Source of the DNA: Tenrec ecaudatus | Lineage: Eukaryota > Chordata > Mammalia > Afrosoricida > Tenrecidae | Assembly (NCBI RefSeq): GCF_050624435.1 | Contig: NC_134546.1 | Coordinates: forward strand, 39,015,501-39,079,500 | Direction: 5' to 3' | DNA length: 64,000 nt | Shown here: positions 12,171-22,500 of the stretch, in pieces | Numbering within the stretch: position 1 is the stretch's first letter | Layout of the letters: each line of letters starts with the position of its first letter | Translations under genes and position numbers: made by a program | Notes under the pieces: generated by a model | Told to the model about the DNA's origin: nothing | Databases searched by the model: none | What the model saw: the letters and a program-made list of their open reading frames with translations, nothing else

Positions 12171-15100
12171 ATCATAATTCAAATTGCCTGTGTTAGTCTG
12201 GGTTGACTAGCGAAACAAATTCAGAGACACTCATATGTGTATAAGAAAGTTTTCTATAAAAGAGCACTTGTATATTGAGAAAACATCCCAGTCCAGATCA
12301 AGTCCTTAAGTCCGATATTAGCCCGTAGGTCCAATACCAATCTATAAAGCTCTCTTCAGACTCATGAAAAACATGCAATGATACCGAATGCAGGAAGATC
12401 ACAGAGCAGTGGGTGGGAAGGCTTGTGGATCCAGTGATGGCGGAAGCATCTCAGCACTGGCAGGGATCTCTATGTGACTCCTCCAGCTCCAGGGCACTAG
12501 TGTAGCTCCATATGTCTTGTCAGCAGGAATGTCTCCCAGGGAGGGAATATGTGTCCTGCCTCCAGTGAGCTATTTATCTCCTTAGCACCTCCAAATGAGG
12601 TCATCAAGCTGAGACCGACTGACAGGCTAGACTCCACCCCTTCACTCTAACAACAGATTATATAACTAGCATATTGCCATAAAAGAAACTATGATTAAAG
12701 TCATTAGTAGTCAGAGGTTACATTTTCTCACCTATAAAATGAGTAAGCAGTGAGAAATTAATCGTACTCTGCACTGTGACCTAGGGCCCCGGGAATGGCC
12801 ACTCCTGGACCGTCAATTATAGATGGTTAGCAGCCTGGTGTTATGACACTGGGGCCTCTAATGAAGGCTGAGGGAAAGCAATTTCCTTTTCTTTTTTTGA
12901 AAAATAAGTTTATTTTATTTAATGTATTACATTTGATATATATTCAATACTTTTACTGGGGGGCTCTTACATCTCATCACAATCCATATATTCATCCAAT
13001 GTGTTAAGCACATTTACGCATTTGCTGCCGTCATTTTCAAAACATTCTCTTCCCATTTGAGCCCGATATCAGCTCCCCATTTCTTCCTCCTTCCTCTCCA
13101 CACCTACCCTCCCTTACGAACCCTTGGTGTTATAGATTATTATTTTCATTTCTTACATCATCCTGTCACTCCTCACCTACTTTTCCACTGTGTGTCCCTC
13201 TGGGAGGGGGTTATATGTTGATCCTTGTGATTGATTCCCCCTTTCTCTCCCCACCCTTCCCTAATCCTCCTGGTATCTCTACTCTCATTGTTGGCCCTGA
13301 GAGGGGGTTATCTATCCTGGATTCCCTGTGTTGTGAGCTCTTATCTGTAGCAGTGTGCATGCTCTGGTCTAATCCGATTTGTAAGGTAGAACTGAGGTCA
13401 TGATAGTGGGGGGAAGGAAGCACCAAAGAACTAGAGGAAAGTTGTGTGTTTCATTGGTGCTAGGCTGCACCCTGACTGGCTCATCTCTTCTCTGTGACCC
13501 CTCTGTGAGGGGATGTCCAATTGTCTGCAGATGGGCATTGGGTCTCCACTCCATGCCACCACCCCCGTTCACATTGGGTATAATTTTGTTCTGGGTCTTT
13601 GTTGCCTGATACCTGATCCCATGGGCACCTCATGATCACACAGGCTGCTGTGCTTCTTCCATGTGGATTTTGTTGCTTCTCAGCTAGATGGCCGCTTGCC
13701 TATCAAGCCTTTAAGACCCCAGACACTTACCTTTGATAGCCAGGCACTATCAGCTGTGAAATCTTAATGAGCATTTCAGCAATATCTAAAATCCTTAAAA
13801 TCTTGCACACTTTGTGATAAAGCGGCGCTACACGTAGAATTGATTTTCTTAGAAAATTACTGGGATGTGCTCAAAGAGATGGCTTGCAAGACTGTTGCCC
13901 TGTTGTCAGTAGAGGGGGAAAAAAATCTTACGCCAGTAAACGTGTGCTAATATCGCTACTGAGATCATATGTTTATTATATAGTTTCAAAGCAGAAGTTG
14001 GTAGCTCAGCAGTAGGATCCCATTTCTGGACTTGTCAGCAGCAGTTGGCACAGCCAGTTTGTTCTTACAACACATTCTTCACTGTCTTCCATGCTCAGCC
14101 TGTCTCTGGGCTTCCTCCCCTCTCAAGGGCTCTCCTCCCCTTCCCCATCTCCCGAGTCTCTGTGAATTTTGGAGGGTGCCAGGGACCGGTCATCTCTGTC
14201 ACTCCCTAAGCCTAGGTGGGCACTAGCAGCCTTGGAGCCTAGTCTGCCACCAGGGATCCCCACACTTCTGTCAACATCCCAGGCTGTCAACCAGTTGTTC
14301 CCTCAACAAATCCATCTGGGGAGCTGAGCATCTCAAAATGAACATTCCCCTACCGGATCCCTACTGTTCTCCAAACCACAGGTTCCCAAACTTACTTTGC
14401 CAATACCCCCCCCCACACACACACACACACTTTACAAAAAAATAATTACTCAGAGCTCCCCTGGCAATTGAAAAAAAAGTCTACTGTAGCCCCAAATCAA
14501 GGATAAAGGGTGGGTATCTGCTTTTGCAGCCCACGGAATCATTCCAGTGCCCGCCACCCCCCGGGGGCAGCACTGTTTCTCAGCTTGGGAAACACTGCTC
14601 CCACCCCAGCCTATGGTCCTGCTTACTCGACTCCAAGGCCTTGAAGTTACACTTGACCTTATTCTTTTACCTTGTGCTTCCAGTTCTTTGGGGAAAAACA
14701 GAAATCTATTGCTCTACCTTTAGGATCCAGGATCTAGCTATTTCTCATCACCCTTTCCTGTCACCCTGGTTCAGGGGCCCCCTCCATCCCTGGCCCATAT
14801 TCCTGGAACAGCTTCTAACTCATCCCTCTGCTTTGGTCTGTGCCCCACTGTAGGTTCTCAACAGAGCAGCCCGTGAGTCCATTCACTTGTGAGCCTAGTC
14901 AAGTCAAAGTCCCTGCTTTCAGGGCCCTCCCAGAGTAAAAGCCACATCCTCGGTGTGGCCAATAAACCCTACGTTCTTTGGCCCGACATCGAGTCTTGGC
15001 TAGTCTCACCTCACTCACAGTACTCCCGCCGGCCTGGCCTCTCCTGCACTGTTCTCCCAGCTCTTCCGTCCCAGCGTCTTTGCCTCCTTCCCGGGACTGG

Positions 15101-16064
15101 CCTTCTTTGCTCTCGTTCATTTTAGGTCTCTGCTCTGCACTTGCTTGGTGATATTCTGCCTGATCTTGGTCATCTTCCTTATCTTCCTTAGCAAATGCTT
15201 CTCCACACAACTTACTTTGACATTCTACCCAGGTACCGACCTGCCTGTTTGTACTGAATCGTTCACCTTGGGGCTTCTTTCCTTGAGGCTAGAGGCTTAT
15301 TTTGGCCCCCATGCACTCACATCTGGCGAGGAGCACTGCTCGGTGAATGAATGGCTGGGTCCATTCTGAAAGAAAAGCTAGGTGACTGACAGTGACTCTG
15401 ACGTCCTTTTGCTGACCGCCTCCTGTCGTCATTCTGCGTCAAGCTCTCCTCCCTCAGTGGGGCTTCTTTGGTGCTCCATGCTTCTGCCTCGGGGCCTCTG
15501 CCTGCCTGCCTAGCTCTTCCTCCGTACCCCTTACTGTTCTAACTTCTCACTTCTGTGATGTCCTCCCTGGCAAGCCACTCCCCTCATCCTCAGCATGCCT
15601 AGTCTCTCTCCCCCCACAGCAGGGACCACCTTACAGGATCCCTGCGGGGCCTTTGCTCTTTTGCACCCTGGCACCTAAAACCGTGCTGGGCATGTGGACA
15701 AATAGAAAGGAGTTTTTCCTAGGAATCATCTGAGGCTATGACACTGGTAGTTTAACAGCTATCTCTGGATGCTATGAGTTTGGATGACTCATGTTTGCCT
15801 GTCTTTATTGTGTAATTAACCTTAGAGTGGTACGGTCGGTATACCATTATCGTAGTACCATGTGAAGGTATTATGTGCTTGTGATTTTGTTTTCTCCTTC
15901 CTTCCCAGATAGGAGCATGCTGCTATGTGGAATGTTCAGCTCTAACCCAGAAGGGGTTGAAGACTGTTTTTGACGAGGCTATCATAGCCATTTTAACCCC
16001 AAAGAAACACACAGTCAAAAGAAGAATAGGATCACGATGCATCAACTGCTGCTTGATTACGTGA
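10183..16064 (+). CDS. RHOQ: RHOQ (TC10) Rho-family GTPase, 3' three coding exons
   Basis: Joined exons 10183-10347, 10810-10905 and 15909-16064 encode 138 residues that I recognise as residues 68-205 of RHOQ/TC10. RHOQ is a Cdc42-like small GTPase of the plasma membrane and endosomes, known for roles in insulin-stimulated GLUT4 traffic and actin control. The visible part starts just after the DTAGQ motif with switch II (EDYDRLRP). It then has the guanine-specificity motif TQID, the Rho insert helix (around [16 protein letters not shown]), the G5 motif CSAL, and a basic tail ending CINCCLIT, whose CLIT is a CAAX prenylation box with cysteines before it suited to palmitoylation. The P-loop and switch I (residues 1-67) must lie upstream; I looked for them in 1-10182 and did not find them. 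No frameshift or in-frame stop is seen, so the gene looks functional. Confidence 0.96.
10455..10650 (+). repeat. AfroSINE-related SINE in RHOQ intron
   Basis: gctgaaaggttggtggttcgaacccgcccaaaggc, then gcaggaataaggttgccataagtc and an aacaacaaca tail: a variant of the same tRNA-derived family. Confidence 0.65.
10810..10905 (+). CDS. RHOQ: RHOQ coding exon (probably exon 4), Rho insert region
   Basis: 96 nt, 32 codons, phase 0 at both ends. The acceptor is TTAG at 10806-10809; the donor is GAG|GTAAAT at 10906. It encodes [10 protein letters not shown] through GQKLAKE, the Rho-specific insert helix after the TQxD motif. The intron before it (462 nt) is the shortest RHOQ intron in the window and carries a SINE. 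Confidence 0.95.
10975..11215 (-). repeat. MIR SINE
   Basis: cattttccagaaggaaa, agtaacttggccaaggcccca, aactggatttctgccc follow the reverse of the MIR core and tail. Confidence 0.6.
12138..12169. repeat. (CA)n microsatellite
   Basis: About 16 AC units just upstream of the family A LTR-like repeat. Confidence 0.95.
12183..12678 (+). mobile_element. LTR-like repeat, family A, longer copy
   Basis: TGTGTTAGTCTGGG starts at 12189 and similarity runs to about 12656 (cactctaaca). The hexamer attgcc lies directly before the start (12183-12188) and again at 12673-12678, so the insertion may extend to 12672. If the end is at ...taaca, the ends would be TG...CA. Confidence 0.6.
12888..13757 (-). mobile_element. 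L1 3' UTR, 5'-truncated
   Basis: On the - strand the tail is at the low coordinate (poly-T at about 12890), followed by aagtttatttta, gggggctcttac, atcacaatccatatattc. It shares long stretches with 40117-40847 (caccaaagaactagaggaaa, ccctgactggctcatc, tgtgaggggatgtccaattgtc). Confidence 0.8.
14378..14601. mobile_element. hAT-like non-autonomous element, copy 1
   Basis: The left end contains ggttcccaaactta; the right end contains cttgggaaacactg. Interior phrases (ctggcaattgaa, ggataaagggtgggtatc, ctgcttttgcagc) recur in the 44-kb copy. A short CA run lies inside. The family name is not known to me. Confidence 0.6.
14850..15370 (+). repeat. L2 LINE relic
   Basis: The 3' end cttgaggctagaggcttattttgg ... 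ggtgaatgaatgg matches the L2 tail; upstream ccttctttgctctcgttc-type text fits. A second L2-like block lies at about 15470-15700. Confidence 0.5.
15909..16064 (+). CDS. RHOQ: RHOQ last coding exon with CAAX box and stop
   Basis: 156 nt including TGA at 16062-16064. The acceptor is CTTCCCAG at 15901-15908. It encodes [16 protein letters not shown] (G5), the helix FDEAIIAIL, the basic stretch [12 protein letters not shown] and the CINCCLIT tail. The same exon continues into the 3' UTR. Confidence 0.96.
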   Translation: MGACCYVECSALTQKGLKTVFDEAIIAILTPKKHTVKRRIGSRCINCCLIT

Positions 16065-16284
16065 GGATGTCTTCAGCGGCCACGGAGACTCTCTCTTGCT
16101 CTCAGAAAGCACATGAAAAGCTGCAGCTACACACAGACCTCTTAGAGAGAAGCAGTTTCAAACTTGGGGGGGAAATGATCAAACAAAACTGCCCTCAGAA
16201 TTCCCTAGAGTTCCCTGAGAATGTTTCCTAAAGGTCCAAGAAGCAGCAAACAGCGTCTGAAGCCACAATCTATATTATAAATAC

Positions 16285-16290
16285 TTTATT
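16285..16290 (-). terminator. PIGF: PIGF polyadenylation signal
   Basis: AATAAA on the - strand about 185 nt after the PIGF stop, in an AT-rich context. It is the first canonical signal downstream of the stop and gives a short 3' UTR. Confidence 0.7.
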
Positions 16291-16474
16291 TCAATAGAAG
16301 GTACAATCTCTCAGGGGTTTCATAGTTTTAAAAAGCTACAATCACATCGTATTGTATCTACATAGATAAAACAAAACAGTGCTGTAAATGGAACTGCCTG
16401 GCATTGCCCATATGTATTTCTGCACAGTCTTTATGGAATCTGCACAAAGAAATAGCTTCTCCTTTTGCTCCCAT

Positions 16475-16588
16475 TTAATTATTCTTGTATCTAAGTTGCT
16501 TTCTGTTCCAGTAGATCCAGAGTGGAGAAATAGCGAGCCCAGCCACGTAGCCAAAGGTCGCACCAAGCGTGCAGGAGATGGGCCAGAC
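16475..16588 (-). CDS. PIGF: PIGF last coding exon with stop
   Basis: 114 nt including TAA at 16477-16475. The acceptor is CCCCTTCAG. It encodes VWPISCTLGATFGYVAG, the last membrane span, and the basic tail WNRKQLRYKNN. Its stop lies 410 bp from the RHOQ stop on the other strand. Confidence 0.95.
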   Translation of the reverse strand, partial: VWPISCTLGATFGYVAGLAISPLWIYWNRKQLRYKNN

Positions 16589-19500
16589 CTGAAGGGGCAA
16601 TGGGAGAGATCAAAAACAAACAAATGTTCTGTTATTCCTCGAGCACAAAGTCAGTGTAACCGAACTCCTCCTCCATTGAATGTGTCGTGCTTTCTGAAAG
16701 AAGGCCAAAGTGTAATGAGGTCCTACCCGCATTCACCGGAACACTACACCTGTACACGTGTTCGTTCACGCGCATTAAACTGTAGCGAGGCTTCCGGCAA
16801 TTGTAGATTTAGTTCGAAGCTTCCCAGAGTGCATGAGTTACATGCTGATGTGACACATTAAAATTTGGGCTGACTTTGCCATAACCCTGGGATCCATTTA
16901 GCTCGCTGGACTAGTTGGTAAATTTCTTCTCTTTAATTCCCACATTGGCTGAGTACATATCAAATGATAGGAGAAGTGTGTATACTGACCAAACCACAGA
17001 AACTTTTCTTTTGTGTTTGAGAAAGAGAAAAACCCAGCACTCAAGCACGTCACCTGGAGTTTGTGGCGGGGCAGCTGCTTCCGTATTAAAACCGAACAGA
17101 AACCCAGGAGCTCTCTGACAGAAGTCAGAGCTGATCTGTAAGTAAGCGCAATATGACTTCCAGATACCTCCTGCCTTCAGCCGTACAGCAACTGACAGGC
17201 CGTCACGCGGACGTAGTTTCTCCCACGAGCAGTGCGTCGGTCCCCGGGTGAATGGCTCTCTTAAAAACACGGCAGAGGCACCGTTTCCCTGGGAAGCTGA
17301 CTTGGTTGACCAGAGCTGTGTTTTTTCTTCCTCTGCTGGTGTGGCCAACAGCACTGTGCTGGAGGTGAACCACCCAAATTCCTTCGGTCTCTTCCCTGAT
17401 GAAGCTGATGAAGCTCGCTCGGCTCTCGTGAGGATCGATCTGCCTTATCACCAATGCCATGCAGCTGACATAGTGTTAGACTCAGTGGCAGTGTGAGCCA
17501 ACGGATGAAGTTTCATAAAGAAACATGATTAACCCACACCCTCATGCCCCAGCTTTTCCGACATGTAAGCTTGCTGTTGCCTAAATTATAATTACTTGGG
17601 TCTGCGGTAGGAATCTGTTCATTTCTACGACTTGAGCTTTCAGCTACATTGCACAGATTGGGTAATGGAACACTAAACTCTTATACTTGAAAATGACAGC
17701 CTTAAGTGCTCATTTCAGCCACAAATCTAGGATAAACTGTCTTGCTGTATGTCTGCTTTGTAGAGATTTTTAAAAAGCATTGTCTTTCTCACGGAAGAGT
17801 GGAGAGCCTCCTAAATCACGAGCCAGAGCCTTCTCGCTGAGCAGGACTTCGGACCTCTTCTTCTGCCCTGGAAGCAGTGGTTCCTGTCAATGCTCATGGC
17901 CTGATGTCCGCGCAAACCGAATCCGATGTAACTTTCCCCTTTAAGTTGTGGTTTTACAGAGAATGAAAAGGAATTGTATAAATCAATTCGTCTGTTAGTT
18001 CAATTGCCCAATACCTGGTATAAAGGAAATAAGACAGTTAAGTATTATACGTTTCCAACTTGCCTTGGGGGATTTGATATGATGTCTCCCTTCAAATTCA
18101 TGTTTCTGGAACCTTCGTGTTTTGGTTTTAAATGTAGATTTGCCCCAAGCGACAGCAAGTGGACCAGGCATCTGTGCCTGAGCTCCGGCATTGCCTATTT
18201 CTTGTCTGGGTCTCAGTTTCCCCAAATAAAATCTGGGAGGTGGAGATCCTATCTAATGTCACTCCTGTTTTTCAGCTCTAGAGACGCTCCTCTTGCTCAC
18301 AAGCAATAATCACTGTTGGATAAGACCCTGCAGCTGCACCACCTACGATGGGAAATGCCTGTCACTGGACCGCTAGCACTCTGTGCAGAGATGAGGGTGC
18401 CACCTCAACCGGGGGGGCCTTCAGGGCTCACTGGGCACCTTGTGGGCTTTGCAGCTTCCCATTGCTTACAGAGAGCCTTTTTACTGCTTTGGTTCTTCAG
18501 TGTTTTATTTATTTTTTTTGCAAAATGATTCCTTCCCCTTTAATTAAAAAGAAAAACAAACCAAAGATTTATTTCTATTCATAAGCAAGCTGCAGAAAAG
18601 TGGCTTTGTTTCCAGCACATCTTCACAAAAGGGTTAGGTGTTAACAGAGGTGCAGACGCATCGCTGAAGTGACTCATTTCATTCAAGCTAGTGAAAAATC
18701 TGGGAAATGAAATACTTCAACATGCGCCCTCGACATGCATTTTGCGAGTGAAACACACGGCGCTTCAAATGAGGTCATGCACCAAGGGGCTTCAAAACGT
18801 GCGGTAAAATGGACCTTCATCACAAGCCTGAAATCCCCCTAGTGTGAGTGAGCTTATTCAATACCAAGAGCCGCATATAGACAACGAGTCCTACGGTTCT
18901 CACGCAAAAATAAGCTTAGCGTCTTTCTGAAGTCTTATTTAATACTTTACTAACGTATACTTTTATCCTATCTATAAATGTGCATTTTAGGTTAACCTCG
19001 GTTGAGTTATTGACATTAAGTAGAGCTTGAACTAATGGTTGTTATGAATTATCTTAGTTATCTTAGACACTTGCTTCCATTCGACTTTTAATTATTAATT
19101 TTAAATACCAATTTATCGGTTCACTGGTTGTTGCTTTTACAATGATTGTTACTTTAACAGTGTCCCATATTTACACATGGGGTTACAAATAAAATAATAG
19201 TTTACTATGATATAAAGTATTGAGCTTCTTACCCTAGCACTCTCTGTTGCACACACCTCGGATGTAAGAGTCTGGGCCCCACGTACTCCGCTGAGTGCTG
19301 TCCACACGTGGGGAGGAGGCCAGTCCCTCACGCTGCCCAGCAAAGCCCTACATGGGCTGCGTGCTTCTATTTGCGTCGCCTAAGTTCAGCCGGGCCCCTT
19401 CCCACTCCCCACATGCATGTCACACTCACACATTCCTTACACGGCTGCCACACTCCAACTCCAACGGAATTCCAAACTAAATGCTGGTCAGAAAGTCCAA

Positions 19501-22500
19501 GCAAACAAGGAGTTAGAGCTTAGAACGCTGCCTGCCCAAGGTCACATGCGTCTCGAGACATTTATGCTACGAGGAAATCAAAACGGTGGCCTGACTTCCA
19601 AGATTTTACCGGTGATGGGCCCAGCTTTGTGCTTACAATATCTGCCGGACTTTTCTGAAATAACCCACTGCCATTGAGTGATGTCTAACTCATTGAGGTT
19701 TCTGAGGCTATAAACTCTTCGGAGCAGACAGCTCCATCTTCCTCCCAAGGAGCAGCTGGTGGATTTGAACTGCCCACCTTGCAGGTTAGTCCAGTGCGTA
19801 CCCAAGTGTCACCACGGGTCTTTTTCTGAAATAAGCAGCCTTACTTGTGGCATAGTAATTTTTAAGAGAATTTCATTACAGAGAGGGGATGGCAAAAGGA
19901 GCAATTAAAGGGAGCGGGGGAAGCTGTCCACACCTTAGAGTTCCCAAGTGGTACAACTGAGTACTGACCCAGAGGGGGACAACTCGAGCCCACCCAGAGT
20001 ACTGCTTCTGAAAGCCCAGCTCCGAAGGCTCCTGGAACACTGTCCTGTCCTGTCCACAGGGGTCGGTGTCGCCAGCAGCTGGAGTCAACTCCTTAGCAAC
20101 TCACAATAAGCAATTGCCTATAATTCTCTTATAATTGTTTTTGTAGAAAAAAAAACACTATAGAAGCAAAATTTGTATTTGTTAAACCTAACTTAATCAT
20201 GTATTTGCATGCGTATGTCTTTTAAAATGTCCATTTAAAACCATCTTTTCTCACACAGGAAAATGTTGCCACAGAACAGCCTTTGTGCCATAAATAGGGT
20301 TTGAAGCAAACATGGTATCATCTATTAAACAGGCAATCTGGCCGCATCCCTATCAACATTTCTTCAAATTGTCACTTCAGATGGATGGAAGTAATTATAT
20401 TGTTTTGTTTAAGGAGACAGAAAACTCAGAACAGAGGCATCCACAAAAAAAGTCGCTCGCAAGTGTTACGACAGCCTTGTTCCGTTTTATCCATTCACTC
20501 CTTAAATGAGTTTTTAAATCACTAAATAGAAGACCCATGGTGCCTAACAAAATAAATCATCATGCAAGAGCAAACTTATAAAGATTACCGTTAAAAAGGA
20601 ATACGATGTTTTAAAAAGCAGCTACATCATGTAGGGAAATAACTGTCTTGTGTACAGTCATTATCCTCTGTCCCCGACATTAGTTCCTAATTATGTATTT
20701 TTAAATGAGGCCACTGCTCTCTCAAAATGATAGTCAAAATTAGCAAGTGCCTTACCTAGTGCAGGGCTTGGTGGTACACGGTGTCAGCATTGTTTTCTCT
20801 CACAATACAGCTGTTTACGTAATTTTAAAGTTCCTCAAAGGATCAGTATAAACCAGGCATGCATTTATGGTTATATAAATAAGTATTCTTGCCGGTTGGA
20901 AGACGTTCCGAAATTGACAGGCATTTGCCCCGGGCAGTCCGACCTGTCCTATAGAGTCACCAGGAGCCAAAATGGACTCAATGGCAGGACGACGGGTTGG
21001 TTCGTCTTTTGGTTTCCTCCTGAAGCCCACACTGCTTTCTGCCCGCTCTGCAGAGCGCCGGGCATGTGGAGGGGGAAGGTTGGAGGGCACGCTGCGCATG
21101 CTGGTAGCGCCTGCGCCTTCTCAGAGCAATGCAGTAGATGGGTACAGTTTGGTTGTTAGGCTGGATTTGATTCTTGCTTCTGCGTGTGACTGTGGCCAAG
21201 TCACCTAACCTTCTCGGTGCCTTGCTTTTCTCATGGACAAAATAAGGGCCGCAGTAAAATCGCCTCAGGGTTACAGTAATGACCGAAGCAAACAATACAC
21301 TGCGCAGTGTTTACCACAGGCGCTGGCACAGGGGACCAGTAACCAGGTCGGTTACAATTAACAGTGACTGTTTCATCTTCCTAATAAATCAGACCCACTG
21401 CCATCATGTCAAGCCCACTCGGTGACCCTACAGGGCAGAGCAGAATTGCTGCATAGTGCTTCTGAGGCTGTCCGTCTTTACAGACAGCCGGCTGCATCTT
21501 CCTAACGCAGATCAGCTGGAGCTACAGACCTCGTAGTTAGCAGTCCAGTGCTTAGCCCACGGCGCCCCTCTCTAACGATTTCGCCAGGCTCACTGAAAGG
21601 CTGGCTGGCAGGCTGAGTCGCCCAGAGATGCCTCCCAAGGAAGGCCCGGCGAGCTTCCACGTCATCAGCCACTAACCAGCGTGTGGAGCGCGGCCGGCGC
21701 TGCTCTAGCACACACGGGGCTAGACGGCAGTGTTGGCTCAAAGTGGCGCCTGCTTCAGAGCAGTACGTGTACATACATGTACACCCTGCCCCTCTTTTCT
21801 TTACGTAGGAAAAATATTAAAACAAACCAAGAGGACTAAGTGAACGCACATTCCTTTCTCATCAGACCTAATCCTTGGACATGCAGTGGAACTCGGAGCG
21901 CGCCTTTCCCAGTTTCCCACCTGCGCAAGGGTGCAGTGGTCTTCCTGCTCTCTGTGGCCCCCTTGAGTGGGAAGTAACGCTGCAGGTTCTCTTCCTGCCA
22001 AGGGGTGCACCATACAGTTTCTCATCTAATTTCAACAGTTAACAGACCCCCTGAGCCCACCTCTGAAAGCCTAGTTGACCCTCCCTACCACCTCCCACAC
22101 TATAACCTAACAAGGGTCTTCACTAGCTGTTTGAACTGATCGGAGAATAATTCTCTGCACGTTCTCTCTCGGGCTGACCCTTTAGGACAGGCTCGAACTG
22201 CCCCGTGAGTGTCCAAGACTGCCACTACTTACAAGACTAGAAAGCTCCGTCTTTCTCCCTTCAGACTGCTGACCTTTCCCATCGCAGCTCCAGGGCCCTC
22301 TCTGGGTTTGCGGGATTTTAGAGGTCTTTGTTCATCCAGCACGGAGCGGTGGCACTGGGGGAGGAGCACTGGGCGGCTGACCTAACGTCACTTTTCAAGA
22401 GAAGGATCAGGCTGCTGCTCCTCTGGAGGTGTGCGGTCTTGGAAACCCTGTAAAGGGTTGCTCTGATGGGAATTGACTTTCCCGTGGCAGTGGGTTTTCT

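Larger units (their letters stand above)
10906..15908 (+). other. Last RHOQ intron
   Basis: About 5 kb with a MIR copy, a CA microsatellite, an LTR-like repeat, a long L1 3'-UTR fragment, a hAT relic and old L2 sequence. 11.2-12.1 kb and 13.8-14.37 kb show no clear repeat. Confidence 0.7.
16065..19200 (+). other. RHOQ: Probable RHOQ 3' UTR (end not fixed)
   Basis: No AATAAA occurs on the + strand between the RHOQ stop and the last PIGF exon, so the RHOQ message should run on across PIGF. AATAAA occurs at 18225-18230 (inside a MIR-like stretch) and at 19188-19193 in a very AT-rich tract. Human RHOQ has a 3' UTR of several kilobases as far as I recall, which favours the second site. The interval is mostly free of young SINEs, as expected for transcribed UTR. 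The end point is inferred. Confidence 0.45.
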
